The notes: generated by a model from the sequence alone, not told the origin. 64,000 nt of DNA from 3107 sp965216225 (GCA_965216225.1 CBDCFF010000024.1:53712-117711); one strand, 5' to 3'. Shown: positions 35,319 to 45,551, numbered from the stretch's first letter. Program-made: numbers and translations.

Positions 35319-37232
35319 TTGGGTAACAACGTGCGCAGTATCGCCTTCTGGGTCGTGCTCTTTCTGCTGATTCTGGCGCTTTTCAACCTGTTCAACGGCG
35401 GCGGCGCCTCGGCCAACAGCCGCGCGGTCAGCTATTCCGATTTCATCGCACAGGTGGATGACGGCAATATCGGCGCCGTGACCCTGGACGGAGAGCGGGT
35501 GAGCTTTCGCGGTGCCGACGGGCAGACCTATTTCACGATCAAGCCGGGCGACGCCGATCTGACCGACTATCTGATCGGAAAGAACGTGGCGGTCGATGCC
35601 AGGCAGCAGGAGCAATCCGGCTTCATCTCGATCGTCATGACCTTCCTGCCCTTCATCCTGCTGATCGCGGTCTGGGTTTATTTCATGAACCGGATGCAGG
35701 GCGGCGGCAAGGGCGGCGCGATGGGCTTTGGCAGGTCGCGTGCGAAACTTCTGACCGAACGCACCGGCAAGGTGACCTTTGACGATGTCGCCGGTATCGA
35801 CGAAGCCAAGGAAGAACTGGAAGAGATCGTGGAGTTCCTGCGGGATCCGCAGAAGTTCTCTCGTCTCGGCGGCAAGATCCCGAAAGGCGCGCTGCTCGTG
35901 GGGCCTCCGGGCACGGGCAAGACGCTGTTGGCGCGGGCAATCGCGGGCGAGGCAGGCGTGCCCTTCTTCACCATCTCGGGTTCCGACTTCGTGGAAATGT
36001 TCGTCGGCGTCGGCGCCTCCCGCGTGCGCGACATGTTCGAACAGGCCAAGAAGAACGCGCCGTGCATCGTCTTCATCGACGAGATCGACGCCGTGGGTCG
36101 CCACCGCGGTGCGGGCTATGGCGGCGGCAATGATGAACGTGAACAGACGCTGAACCAGCTTCTGGTCGAGATGGACGGCTTCGAGACCAATGAAGGCGTG
36201 ATCATCCTGGCCGCCACCAACCGGCGGGATGTGCTTGACCCGGCGCTGTTGCGCCCTGGCCGGTTCGACCGTCAGATCACGGTGCCGAACCCCGACATCA
36301 AGGGCCGCGAGAAAATCCTCGGGGTCCATGCCCGCAAGACCCCGCTTGGCCCCGACGTGGACCTGCGCATCATCGCGCGCGGCACGCCGGGCTTCTCGGG
36401 CGCCGATCTGGCCAACCTGGTGAACGAGGCGGCGCTGATGGCGGCCCGCGTCGGACGCCGCTTCGTCACCATGGAAGATTTCGAGAGCGCAAAGGACAAG
36501 GTGATGATGGGGGCGGAGCGCCGCTCGATGGTGCTGACGCAGGAGCAGAAGGAAAAGACCGCCTATCACGAGGCCGGACATGCCATCGTCGGCCTGAGCC
36601 TGCCGAAATGCGATCCGGTCTACAAGGCCACGATCATCCCGCGCGGACTGGCGCTGGGCATGGTGGTGTCCCTGCCCGAGATTGATCAGTTGACCCATTT
36701 CAAGGATGAGGTCGAGCAGAAGATCGCCATGACCATGGCCGGCAAGGCGGCGGAGATTCTGAAATACGGTTCCGACAATGTGTCGAGCGGCCCGGCAAGC
36801 GACATTCAGCAGGCGTCTGCCTATGCGCGGGCAATGGTCATGCGCTACGGCATGTCCGAAAAGGTCGGCAATATAGATTATGCCGAGGCCCATCAGGGCT
36901 ATCAGGGCCAGACCGGCGGATTCTCGGTCTCTGCCGCGACCAAGGAACTGATCGAGAAAGAGGTCAAGCGGATCATCGACCAGGGCTATGGCGTCGCCCA
37001 TCGCATCCTGACCGAGCGGACCGGGGAATGGGAGCGTCTGGCCCAGGGCCTGCTGGAATACGAAACCCTGACGGGCGAGGAGATCAGGCGCGTGATGAAG
37101 GGCGAGCCGCCGCATGTGGACCCGGACAAGGACGATACGCCCGATGCAGGAAGCGCCCCGTCCGTCACCGCGATTCCGAAGACCGGGCCAAAGCCGAAAT
37201 CCGGCGGCGTGATGGAGCCGGAGCCGACCTGA
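35319..37232 (+). CDS. ftsH: ATP-dependent zinc metalloprotease FtsH
   Basis: A 637-residue membrane AAA+ protease. Two N-terminal membrane helices (SIAFWVVLFLLILALFNLF and SIVMTFLPFILLIAVWVYF) around a periplasmic domain; Walker A GPPGTGKT, Walker B CIVFIDEIDAVG, second region of homology LRPGRFDRQITV, zinc site YHEAGHAIVG. The start is TTG at 35319 (TTGGGTAACAAC), because GGGGAGG lies 6-7 bases upstream; a TTG at 35304 lies inside that site. It degrades unassembled membrane proteins and, in enterobacteria, LpxC and sigma-32. The C-terminal tail is Pro/Lys-rich. Confidence 0.96.
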   Translation: MGNNVRSIAFWVVLFLLILALFNLFNGGGASANSRAVSYSDFIAQVDDGNIGAVTLDGERVSFRGADGQTYFTIKPGDADLTDYLIGKNVAVDARQQEQSGFISIVMTFLPFILLIAVWVYFMNRMQGGGKGGAMGFGRSRAKLLTERTGKVTFDDVAGIDEAKEELEEIVEFLRDPQKFSRLGGKIPKGALLVGPPGTGKTLLARAIAGEAGVPFFTISGSDFVEMFVGVGASRVRDMFEQAKKNAPCIVFIDEIDAVGRHRGAGYGGGNDEREQTLNQLLVEMDGFETNEGVIILAATNRRDVLDPALLRPGRFDRQITVPNPDIKGREKILGVHARKTPLGPDVDLRIIARGTPGFSGADLANLVNEAALMAARVGRRFVTMEDFESAKDKVMMGAERRSMVLTQEQKEKTAYHEAGHAIVGLSLPKCDPVYKATIIPRGLALGMVVSLPEIDQLTHFKDEVEQKIAMTMAGKAAEILKYGSDNVSSGPASDIQQASAYARAMVMRYGMSEKVGNIDYAEAHQGYQGQTGGFSVSAATKELIEKEVKRIIDQGYGVAHRILTERTGEWERLAQGLLEYETLTGEEIRRVMKGEPPHVDPDKDDTPDAGSAPSVTAIPKTGPKPKSGGVMEPEPT

Positions 37233-37260
37233 CCGACCTGACCGCCCGTATTCCCTGCCC

Positions 37261-37290
37261 TGCCGGTTGATGAATCGGCAAGGCGGTTTT
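37261..37290 (+). terminator. Possible terminator after ftsH
   Basis: TGCCG/CGGCA with a 10-base loop, then GGCGGTTTT, about 30 bp after the ftsH stop. The stem is short, so confidence is moderate. Confidence 0.4.
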
Positions 37291-37429
37291 CGATACGGCC
37301 TCATGAACCCGCGCTTCCGGCGTTGCCGACGCCGGAAATGTCGGAAACATTCTCTTGACGGATTGCCAACGCCTGTACGCACGGATAGACAAACGGCGGC
37401 GCGGCGCAGTTCAACATCCAGAGGTTATC

Positions 37430-39106
37430 ATGAGTTACAAATCCGATATTGAAATCGCCCGCGAGGCAAAGAAGCTGCCAATTCTGGAAATCGGCGGGAA
37501 ACTGGGTATTTCCAGCAACGATCTGCTGCCTTACGGGCATGACAAGGCAAAGGTTTCGCAGTCCTTCATCGACTCTGTTCAGGGCAACCGGAACGGCAGG
37601 CTGATCCTCGTGACCGCGATCAACCCGACCCCGGCGGGCGAAGGGAAAACCACCACCACCGTCGGTCTGGGCGATGGCCTGAACCGGATCGGCAAGAAGG
37701 CGATGATCTGTATCCGGGAGGCATCGCTTGGCCCGAATTTCGGGATGAAGGGGGGCGCGGCCGGCGGCGGTTACGCTCAGGTCGTGCCGATGGAGGACAT
37801 GAACCTGCACTTCACCGGTGACTTTCATGCCATCACCTCGGCCCATGCGCTGCTGTCGGCGCTGATCGACAACCACATCTACTGGGGCAATGAGCAGGAA
37901 ATCGACACCCGCCGCGTCGTGTGGCGCCGGGTGGTCGATATGAACGACCGCGCCCTGCGTCAGATCACCGCCTCGCTGGGCGGTGTCGCCAACGGCTTTC
38001 CGCGCGAAACCGGGTTCGACATCACCGTGGCCTCGGAAGTCATGGCGATCCTGTGTCTTGCAACCGACCTGCGGGACCTGGAAAAGCGCTTGGGCGACAT
38101 CATCGTGGCCTATCGCCGCGACAGGTCGCCGGTCCATTGCCGCGACATCAAGGCCGCAGGCGCGATGGCCGTGCTGCTGAAGGATGCAATGCAGCCGAAC
38201 CTGGTGCAGACACTGGAGAACAACCCGGCCTTTGTCCATGGCGGCCCGTTCGCCAACATCGCCCATGGCTGCAACTCGGTTATCGCCACGGGGACGGCGT
38301 TGAAGATATGCGATTATGTCGTGACCGAGGCGGGCTTTGGCGCCGATCTGGGCGCCGAGAAGTTCATGAACATCAAGTGCCGCAAGGCGGGTCTGGCGCC
38401 GGATTGTGTGGTGCTGGTCGCCACCGTGCGGGCGATGAAGATGAATGGCGGCGTCGCAAAGGCGGACCTGGGCGCCGGGAATGTCGATGCGGTCAGGGAG
38501 GGCTGCGCGAATCTCGGACGCCATATCGGCAACATCAAGAGTTTCGGCGTGCCGGTCGTTGTGGCCATCAACCATTTCGTCACCGATACCGATGCCGAGA
38601 TCCGGGCGGTCAGGGATTATGTCGAGACCCAGGGCTCCGAGGCCATTCTGTGCCGGCACTGGGCCAGGGGTTCGGAAGGCGCGGAAGAGCTTGCAAGGCG
38701 GGTGGCGGAAATCGCCGACAGCGGCGTGTCGCAATTCGCGCCTCTCTACCGCGATGACCTGCCGCTTTTCGAAAAGATCGAAACCATCGCCAAACGCATC
38801 TATCGCGCCGACGAAGTGCTGGCTGACAGGAGGATCCGCGACCAGTTGCGCGAATGGGAGGCCGCAGGCTATGGCAATCTGCCGGTCTGCATGGCAAAGA
38901 CCCAGTACAGCTTTTCGACCGACCCTGATCTGCGCGGCGCGCCGGTGGGCCATTCGGTCCCGGTGCGCGAGGTGCGTCTGTCGGCCGGCGCCGGTTTCGT
39001 CGTCGCGATCTGCGGTGAAATCATGACCATGCCGGGCTTGCCGCGCAAACCCGCCGCGGAATCCATCCGCCTGAACGAAGCCGGTCAGATCGAAGGTCTG
39101 TTCTGA
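37430..39106 (+). CDS. fhs: Formate-tetrahydrofolate ligase
   Basis: A 558-residue enzyme making 10-formyl-tetrahydrofolate from formate, ATP and THF. ATP loop NPTPAGEGKTTTTVGLGDGL at 65-84, GGGYAQVVPMEDMNLHFTGD, and the C-terminal GEIMTMPGLPRKPAAE are hallmark segments. The start at 37430 (MSYKSDIEIAREAKKLP) is preceded by CAGAGGTT; the open frame extends to 37355 without family similarity. With folD two genes downstream it forms a one-carbon module, often tied to methyl-group or demethylation metabolism in Rhodobacterales (family knowledge). Confidence 0.97.
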   Translation: MSYKSDIEIAREAKKLPILEIGGKLGISSNDLLPYGHDKAKVSQSFIDSVQGNRNGRLILVTAINPTPAGEGKTTTTVGLGDGLNRIGKKAMICIREASLGPNFGMKGGAAGGGYAQVVPMEDMNLHFTGDFHAITSAHALLSALIDNHIYWGNEQEIDTRRVVWRRVVDMNDRALRQITASLGGVANGFPRETGFDITVASEVMAILCLATDLRDLEKRLGDIIVAYRRDRSPVHCRDIKAAGAMAVLLKDAMQPNLVQTLENNPAFVHGGPFANIAHGCNSVIATGTALKICDYVVTEAGFGADLGAEKFMNIKCRKAGLAPDCVVLVATVRAMKMNGGVAKADLGAGNVDAVREGCANLGRHIGNIKSFGVPVVVAINHFVTDTDAEIRAVRDYVETQGSEAILCRHWARGSEGAEELARRVAEIADSGVSQFAPLYRDDLPLFEKIETIAKRIYRADEVLADRRIRDQLREWEAAGYGNLPVCMAKTQYSFSTDPDLRGAPVGHSVPVREVRLSAGAGFVVAICGEIMTMPGLPRKPAAESIRLNEAGQIEGLF

Positions 39107-39183
39107 CGCATTTCCGACCCATTCCAATTGCCGGGCGCGTGTATTGCATGATCTCCGAACCACCGGAAAGACGGAGAGACCGG

Positions 39184-39498
39184 ATGCGCCCGCCCGCTGA
39201 GTGCAGGTCGATGGCCGAAGTCAGGGCAGCCATCGACGCGCTGGACCGGGCGCTGGTGACGCTGCTGGCGGAGCGCGCCGCCTATATCGGTCGCGCCGGC
39301 GAGTTGAAGGCCGAAAACGGCTGGCCCGCCCGCATTCCCGAACGTGTCGAGGAAGTCGTGAGCAATGCCCGCGCACATGCCGATCAGGCCGGGCTTGATC
39401 CGGATATGGTCGAACGGATGTGGCGGATGCTGGTGAACTGGTCGATTGACCGGGAAGAAGCGGCGCTGAGCCCCGACCACCGCCGCGAACCCGAATGA
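39184..39498 (+). CDS. Chorismate mutase, AroQ class
   Basis: A 104-residue all-helical chorismate mutase domain (AEVRAAIDALDRALVTLLAERAAYI, KAENGWPARIPERVEEVV, ERMWRMLVNWSI), converting chorismate to prephenate or, in IPL relatives, acting on isochorismate. ATG at 39184 is chosen because GGAGAG lies 5-6 bases upstream; ATGs at 39139 and 39148 would add unlike residues. It sits between fhs and folD, 14 bp ahead of folD. Confidence 0.85.
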   Translation: MRPPAECRSMAEVRAAIDALDRALVTLLAERAAYIGRAGELKAENGWPARIPERVEEVVSNARAHADQAGLDPDMVERMWRMLVNWSIDREEAALSPDHRREPE

Positions 39499-39512
39499 AC
39501 GAGGAGAATCTG

Positions 39513-40403
39513 ATGACGGCCCGGATCATCGACGGAAAGGCGTTCGCAGCCGGTATGCGCGAAAAGGTCGCCCGCCATGTGGCGCGGCTGAAGGAAGAAC
39601 ACGGCATCACCCCCGGTCTGGCCGTGGTGCTGATGGGCGAAGACCCGGCCAGCCAGGTCTATGTCCGTTCCAAGGGCAGGCAGACGGTCGAGGCCGGGAT
39701 GAATTCTTTCAAGCACCAGCCCGGCGCGGACATGTCCGAGGCCGATCTGCTGGCGCTGATCGACCGGTTGAACAACGACCCCGCCGTGCATGGCATTCTG
39801 GTGCAACTGCCGCTGCCCGGACATCTGAACGGGAATCTGGTGATCAATGCGATTGCGCCGGAAAAGGATGTTGACGGATTTCACATCTCCAATGTGGGCC
39901 TTCTGGGGACCGGTCAGAAATCCATGGCGCCCTGTACGCCTCTGGGCTGTCTGATGATGCTGCGCGATTGTCACGGCTCTCTCTCCGGTATGGATGCGGT
40001 GGTGGTTGGCCGCTCGAACATCGTCGGAAAACCGATGGCGCAGCTTCTGCTGGGCGACGATTGTACGGTGACGCTCGCGCATTCGCGCACCGGCAACCTG
40101 CCGGAGGTCGTCGCCCGCGCCGACATCGTGATCGCCGCCGTTGGCCGCCCGGAAATGATACAGGGCGGGTGGATCAGGAAAGGGGCGACGGTGATCGACG
40201 TGGGCATCAACCGGGTCGGGCGGGACGGCAGGAACGTGCTGGTGGGCGATGTGGATTTTGCGAGCGCATCCGAACGCGCAGGCGCAATCACCCCGGTTCC
40301 GGGCGGCGTCGGCCCGATGACCATTGCCTGCCTGCTGGCCAATACCGTGACAGCCTGCTGCCGGGCGCACGGCCTGCCGGAACCGGAAGGTCTGAGCGCC
40401 TGA
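39513..40403 (+). CDS. folD: Methylenetetrahydrofolate dehydrogenase/cyclohydrolase
   Basis: A 296-residue bifunctional enzyme interconverting 5,10-methylene-, methenyl- and 10-formyl-THF with NADP. Catalytic Tyr/Lys in YVRSKGRQTVEAGM, QLPLPGHL, the substrate segment PEKDVDGFH, the cofactor loop VVGRSNIVGKPMAQLLL, and the end PGGVGPMTIACLLANT. ATG at 39513 has GAGGAGAATCTG before it; an ATG at 39495 overlaps the aroQ stop. Confidence 0.97.
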   Translation: MTARIIDGKAFAAGMREKVARHVARLKEEHGITPGLAVVLMGEDPASQVYVRSKGRQTVEAGMNSFKHQPGADMSEADLLALIDRLNNDPAVHGILVQLPLPGHLNGNLVINAIAPEKDVDGFHISNVGLLGTGQKSMAPCTPLGCLMMLRDCHGSLSGMDAVVVGRSNIVGKPMAQLLLGDDCTVTLAHSRTGNLPEVVARADIVIAAVGRPEMIQGGWIRKGATVIDVGINRVGRDGRNVLVGDVDFASASERAGAITPVPGGVGPMTIACLLANTVTACCRAHGLPEPEGLSA

Positions 40404-40713
40404 GCGCCAGCGCAAAGGCCCCACGCGCCGCCGATGCGCCGATGATGCTGTTCAAAGGCTGGCGCGGCCCTCACATGGCTGAAACGGAACCGGCGGTACT
40501 TTGGCGTCGTGGCCTTTGGCAATGCAAGGCAACCATCGCCGAAACCGCGCCAAGACAAGGATGCGCTGCGTGAAACTGCCGGACCAAAGCCTCACGGCGC
40601 GGGGCGGCATGTCCATGTCGCCGAGTGCGAGGCCGGACATCAGTCGCTTCATCGGGGAACATAACTGCAAAGGAGCGAAGCCATTCCGCAATACTCCTTT
40701 GCTATTGAGAACT
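40404..40713. other. Intergenic stretch, no recognised gene
   Basis: 310 bases between folD and the DUF1232 remnant. Short open frames exist on both strands (for example the minus strand around 40471-40662) but show no domain, ribosome site or IS end that I recognise. GC content falls toward the right. Confidence 0.35.
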
Positions 40714-40959
40714 CTATCCCATATTGGTTTCAAGCCATTTGGTTGCTTTTTCCCGATGTTCAGGTTTGATGTGTGCAGCGACCATACTCAACGCGGCTGC
40801 GAGCACTGCAAGATCGTCAACGTAACCACCAGGAAGGAAATCAGGTATAGCATCTATTGGACATACGAAGTAGGCCTGCGCTCCGACAATCGTAGTTTTT
40901 GCCCAAGTCGGGGTATCGTCATCAAGTAATGCATAATACATCGTCAAGGCTATAAAGAT
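40714..40959 (-). pseudogene. DUF1232 (YkvA-type) membrane protein, N-terminus lost
   Basis: About 80 codons matching the YkvA/DUF1232 family: LTMYYALLDDDTPTWAK, then AYFVCPIDAIPDFLPGGYVDDLAVLAAAL, which is the hydrophobic core with the conserved PxDxIPD and DD. The frame is open up to the left end of IS5-B (40962), where the family's usual N-terminal 30-50 residues should be, so the IS has removed them; a TTG at 40947 could only start a shortened protein. Codons are more A/T-rich than in neighbouring genes, suggesting recent acquisition. Confidence 0.75.
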
Positions 40960-40961
40960 TA

Positions 40962-41794
40962 GGGCCTGTTGACATTCATATTCACGAAAGGAGTTTTCTT
41001 ATCGTTTGAGTTCTGCTTCAAGGCCAGGAAACAACGGAGATTGGCCATGGATCGAGCGGTATTGAATGATGGACAGTGGGGACGGATCGCACCACTGCTG
41101 CCGGGCAAGCCCGGCGACCCCGGGCGATCGGGGAAGGACAATCGTCTGTTCCTGGAAGCGGTGCTGTGGCTTGCCCGCACGGGTGCGCCTTGGCGCGACT
41201 TGAGCGCACGGTTCGGAAACTGGAACTCGGTGTTCCGGCGTTTCCGCCGGTGGACGGCGAAGGGTGTTTTCGAGAGTCTGTTCAAACACTTGTCTGACGA
41301 TCCCGACTTCGAGTACGCCATCGTCGATGGCACGGTTGTCCGGGTCCACCAGCACGGCGCCAGCGCAAGGGGGGGGACACAAAATCAAGGTATCGGCCGG
41401 TCTTGCGGCGGTTTGACGACGAAGAACCTGGTGCTCACCGATGCGCTGGGCAACCTGGCACGTATCATGTTGCTGCCGGGCCAGCGTCATGACAGTGTCG
41501 GAGTTCTGCCATTGACCAGCGGGCTTGCCTTCGATGCATTGCTTGGCGACAAGGCCTTTGATGCCGACTGGATCCGCGCGGACCTTGTGGCCCGGGGGGC
41601 AACGGCTGTGATCCCGCCGAAAACGAACCGGAAGCAGTGCATCACCTACGACAAGACAATGTATGAGTGGCGTCATCCTGTTGAGAATTTCTTTTGTGAT
41701 CTCAAGCAGTTCCGGCGCATCGCCACGCGGTATGACAAGACCGACACAAGCGACGCCGCGATGATCTACATTGCCGCCGTGCGATTCGCACTCC
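40962..41794 (+). mobile_element. IS5-family element B, right end missing
   Basis: Left end GGGCCTGTTGACATTCA preceded by TA (40960-40961). The right end is missing: at 41795-41796 a TA is followed by the left end of element A1. A's ends (GGGCCTGTTGAGATTCA) differ from B's at a single base. Confidence 0.8.
41047..41794 (+). CDS. IS5-family transposase of element B, C-terminus fused to A1
   Basis: Starts MDRAVLNDGQWGRIAPLLPG after GGAGATTGGCC. Catalytic residues lie in YAIVDGTVVRVHQHG, LLGDKAFDADWI and HPVENFFCDLKQFRRIATRYD. Unlike A, C and D the frame is continuous across the G-rich run. Native sequence ends at about FALL; a further 16 codons (to 41844) come from A1. Nearly the whole enzyme is present, so it could be active and might act on A ends. 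Confidence 0.8.
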
Positions 41795-41810
41795 TAGGGC
41801 CTGTTGAGAT

Positions 41811-42102
41811 TCATCGTGAGTTGATGATAGCCGCGGCCAGATAGATCATGGAGGAGAAGCTCTGATCTGTTTTACAGGCCCGCAACGCAATACGCTTGAA
41901 TTCCTTGAGTTTCCGGAAGTAATTTTCGATCAGGTGTCGCCATTTGTAGCAGTGTTTGTCAAATTCCGGCGGAAACTTCCGGTTCGATCCGGGCGGAATG
42001 ACTGGCACAATCCCCGACTTGTCCAGATTTTCGCGCAACCAGTCGGCATCAAACGCCCGGTCCGCGAGGAGCATCTCGCACGAAACACCCTCGATCAACT
42101 CG
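41811..42102 (-). pseudogene. IS5-A1 transposase, C-terminal piece
   Basis: Contains SCEMLLADRAFDADWLRENL (catalytic Asp), HLIENYFRKLKEFKRIALRA (catalytic Glu) and the end IYLAAAIINSR. Cut from the N-terminal piece by IS66-2 at 42111; also out of frame with it, as in A2. Confidence 0.85.
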
Positions 42103-42156
42103 GATGTTTCGTGACCGTTCGGTGAAGGAGCCTTGGCGTACTGCCGGTCGTCCCGG

Positions 42157-42913
42157 TTACGCTGCTGATGCAGCGTAACGCCAGGGCATCAGCTCGTCCA
42201 GCCGAGTGATCTTGTGATCCGCGATGCGGGCGAGAACCCATGTGAGCCAGGCTTGTGGATCGACTTTATTAAGCTTTGCCGTTTCGATCAGGGTGTAGGC
42301 GATGGCCATGGCTTTGCCACCGCCCTCGGAACCGGCGAACATCCAATTTTTGCGACCTATGGCGACAGGTTTTATGGCGCGTTCGGCGATGTTGTTGTCC
42401 GCTTCCAGAAAGCCATGGTTCAAATAACCGCGTGCCTTTGGCAAACGACCAAGGGCATAACGGATCGCTTGGGCCAGAGGCGACTTGCCAGATATATTTG
42501 GCAACTGCGCGTGTAACCAGGTCTCAAGTTCATCGAAGATCGGTTTTGCCTTTTCCTGACGGATGGCAACGCGCTCTTCAGACGGTTTGCCACGCGCCTC
42601 TTTCTCGACGGCATAGAGTTCCGCGGTCCGGCGGAGGGCTTCTTCGGCAATCGATGAGCCTTGCGCGGCAAAGATGTCTACAAACTTGCGTCTGACGTGC
42701 GCCAAACAAGCCATCTCCTGGGCCTTGTCCTCACCGAATACCCCGTTGAAGCCGGAATACCCGTCCGCATGGACCCAGCCTTTGTAGCCGGAGAGATGTG
42801 AGACGGGATGTTCGCCCTTGCGATCAATCGTGAACTGATACCACGCGCAGGGCGGTGATGATCCAGACCATGGTCGTTCATCGCGAACATAGGTCCAGAC
42901 ACGGGCGGTCCTG
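42157..42913 (-). pseudogene. tnpC: IS66-2 tnpC, 3' part
   Basis: C-terminal half of TnpC (RTARVWTYVRDERPWSG to MPWRYAASAA), cut at 42913 by IS21-2. The rest lies at 45552-46318. It carries VHADGYSGFNGVF and NNIAERAIKP. Confidence 0.9.
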
Positions 42914-43097
42914 TGCTGCGCGACAAACAAGGTGAGAATCCAGCGTCAATCAGGATGAGAACGCGTGTGCGGGGGCTCGCAGGGAGGGCGTAGCCCGACT
43001 GGGGAGGCCCCGCACACGCGTTTTGCCCTTTTGGGGCGGGCCTGACGGTTGTGGCCGGCTCGGATAAGGAATGATTTTCTGTGCAAGGGGATCGTTC

Positions 43098-44618
43098 ATG
43101 CCGGGCTGTCATGTCACTGACCAACAAATGAGGCTCTTCATGACGCTCAGATCGACCCATTCCGTTGCCGTTGCCGCTGCCAAGGCGGGGATCAGCCAGG
43201 CAACGGGCTATCGGCTGCAAGCTGACCCAATTTTACCATCACAGAAGAAGGCCCCTCGCGGCCGGCGGCGTCCGGACCCGCTGGCGGACATTTTTGATGC
43301 GGAGGTCGTGCCGCTTCTGCGGTCCTCACCGGGGATCCGACCTGTGGCGGTTTACGAGGAGCTTCTGCGTCGGCATTCTGATCTGGGTACGGGCATCCGA
43401 CGGACTCCGGAGCGACGGATACGCGCCTGGAATGCGGAACACGGCCCTGAACAGGACGTCATTTTCCGGCAGACCCACACACCGGGCAAAATGGGCCTGT
43501 CGGATTTCACCGCCATGGGCAAGTTGGGTGTGACCATTGCCGGTGAGGCACTGGGCCATCGACTGTATCACTTCCGGCTTGCCTATAGCGGGTTTCAGCA
43601 CGCCCACGTCGTGCTGGGCGGCGAAAGCTATGTGGCGCTGGCTGAGGGATTGCAGAACGCCCTCTGGACGCTCGGCGGCGTGCCACACAATCATGGAACT
43701 GACAGCCTGTCGGCGGCCTTCAAGAACCTGGATAAGTCATCCCGGGCCGATCTAACCGACCGCTTCGACGCCCTGTGCAACCATTATGGAATGACGCCGA
43801 CGCGCAACAACAAGGGCGTCGCACACGAGAACGGTTCCATCGAGAGCCCCAATGGGCATCTGAAGCGCACCATTGAGGACGCGCTGGTCATGCGTGGGTC
43901 GCGCGACTTCGAAAGCTTGCAAGATTATCGTCGCTTCATCGACGAGATCGTGGGCCGGATCAACGCCCGCAATGCCAAGCGTATCGATGCGGAACGTGCG
44001 AGCCTCAGACCTTTGCCGACGCGGCGGACCACGGATTACGAGGAGATCACGTTGCGCGTCACTTCCTCCGGGGGCTTCACCTTGCGCAAGGTGTTCTACA
44101 CCGTGCCATCCCGGTTGATCGGGCATCAGCTGCGGGTTCGGCTCTACGATGATCGGTTGGAGCTGTTCCTGGGAAGCTCTGCCCTGCTAACGCTGACACG
44201 CGGACGAGCCTCGAGCACCGGGAGCCATGGGCACGTGGTCAATTACCACCACGTCATCCACTCCTTGCGCAAAAAGCCCATGGCGCTGATGGGGCTGGTC
44301 TATCGGGATCAGCTATTCCCGCGCCGGGCGTTCCGTAACATGTTCGCATTCCTGCTGGAGCAGACCAGTGAGAAGGCGGCGTGTCGCATGGTTGTCGATC
44401 TTCTGGCGCTGGCACACGAGCGGGGCTGCGAGGCTGAATTGGCAGCGCAGCTTGAGGAGGACCTTCGCCAGAAGCGCCCGCCTGACATGGCGGCCCTACG
44501 CGCAGTGTTTAGCCCATCACAAGACGCACTCCCCCAAGTCGCGGTGCAACTGGCCGACCTGTCATCTTACGACCAGTTGGTCGGCGGTACGCCATCCGCT
44601 CAGGAGGTGACAGCATGA
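43098..44618 (+). CDS. istA: IstA transposase of IS21 (copy 2)
   Basis: A 506-residue protein essentially identical to copy 1 apart from Pro in RRTPERRIRAW. Start at MPGCHVTDQQM with AAGGGG upstream; DDE residues present in LSDFTAMG, GTDSLSAAF and HENGSIESPN. The stop overlaps istB by four bases. Confidence 0.93.
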   Translation: MPGCHVTDQQMRLFMTLRSTHSVAVAAAKAGISQATGYRLQADPILPSQKKAPRGRRRPDPLADIFDAEVVPLLRSSPGIRPVAVYEELLRRHSDLGTGIRRTPERRIRAWNAEHGPEQDVIFRQTHTPGKMGLSDFTAMGKLGVTIAGEALGHRLYHFRLAYSGFQHAHVVLGGESYVALAEGLQNALWTLGGVPHNHGTDSLSAAFKNLDKSSRADLTDRFDALCNHYGMTPTRNNKGVAHENGSIESPNGHLKRTIEDALVMRGSRDFESLQDYRRFIDEIVGRINARNAKRIDAERASLRPLPTRRTTDYEEITLRVTSSGGFTLRKVFYTVPSRLIGHQLRVRLYDDRLELFLGSSALLTLTRGRASSTGSHGHVVNYHHVIHSLRKKPMALMGLVYRDQLFPRRAFRNMFAFLLEQTSEKAACRMVVDLLALAHERGCEAELAAQLEEDLRQKRPPDMAALRAVFSPSQDALPQVAVQLADLSSYDQLVGGTPSAQEVTA

Positions 44619-45424
44619 CATCGCCCCAGACCGATACCGCCCGCCTAACCTTGGCTCTGACCGAATTGCGCTTGCCAGCCATCAAGGCGCTATGGCCGCG
44701 CTTTGCGGAACAAGCCGACAAGGAAGGCTGGCCCGCCGCTCGGATGCTCAGCACCCTGGTGGAGCATGAACTGGCTGAACGAGATCGCCGTCGTATCGAG
44801 CGACATCTCGCACAGGCACGCCTGTTGCCCGGAAAAACGATCGACACCTTCGACTTCACAGCCGTCCCCATGCTGTCCAAGGCCCATGTCAGTGCGATCA
44901 CCGCTGGCGACAGCTGGATCGGAAAGGGCGGCAACATCCTGCTGTTTGGGCCGCCAGGTGTGGGCAAATCACATCTCGGCTCAGCCATCGGGCTCGCCCT
45001 TGTCGAGCAAGGCTACCGCGTCCTATTCAGCCGCACCACCGATCTGGTCCAGAAACTCCAACAGGCCCGCCGCGATCTCGTCCTCGAAAGTGCCATTGCA
45101 AAGCTCGACAAATTCCATCTGCTGATCCTCGATGACATCACCTACGTCACCAAGGATCAGGCTGAAACCAGTGTGCTCTTCGAACTCATCAGCGCGAGAT
45201 ATGAACGCCGCTCAATGTTGATCACGGCCAACCAGCCCTTCGGGGAGTGGAATGCGATTTTTCCAGACCCGGCCATGACATTGGCCGCCGTCGACAGGCT
45301 CGTGCACCACGCAACCATCTTCGAGATGAATGTCGAAAGCTACCGGCGAAGAGCAGCACAAAAGGCAAAGGGGCCGGGAAGGCCTGCACAAAAAGCCACA
45401 CCGGAAAACACCAAAGCTGATTGA
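44615..45424 (+). CDS. istB: IstB ATPase of IS21 (copy 2)
   Basis: 269 residues, the same sequence as copy 1 as far as I compared: Walker A GPPGVGKSH, Walker B LLILDDI. Together with istA this is a complete, apparently functional IS21. Confidence 0.95.
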   Translation: MTSPQTDTARLTLALTELRLPAIKALWPRFAEQADKEGWPAARMLSTLVEHELAERDRRRIERHLAQARLLPGKTIDTFDFTAVPMLSKAHVSAITAGDSWIGKGGNILLFGPPGVGKSHLGSAIGLALVEQGYRVLFSRTTDLVQKLQQARRDLVLESAIAKLDKFHLLILDDITYVTKDQAETSVLFELISARYERRSMLITANQPFGEWNAIFPDPAMTLAAVDRLVHHATIFEMNVESYRRRAAQKAKGPGRPAQKATPENTKAD

Positions 45425-45551
45425 CGCTCCGCGACAATCAAAAAACAAACCCCTTGATCGCGGCACAAAAGCCCGGCATCGTCCCAAACGTCGCGACCAA
45501 GGATTCTCATCCTGATTGACGCGCACTTCTCATCTTGATTGTCGCGCTACA

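Larger units (their letters stand above)
42914..45551 (+). mobile_element. IS21-family element copy 2 (IS21-2)
   Basis: 2638 bp, opposite orientation to copy 1, flanked by the 6-bp repeat GTCCTG (42908-42913, 45552-45557). IS66-1 carries the unfilled site once, in its tnpC near 5232. The leader hairpin lies at 42960-43022. Confidence 0.95.
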
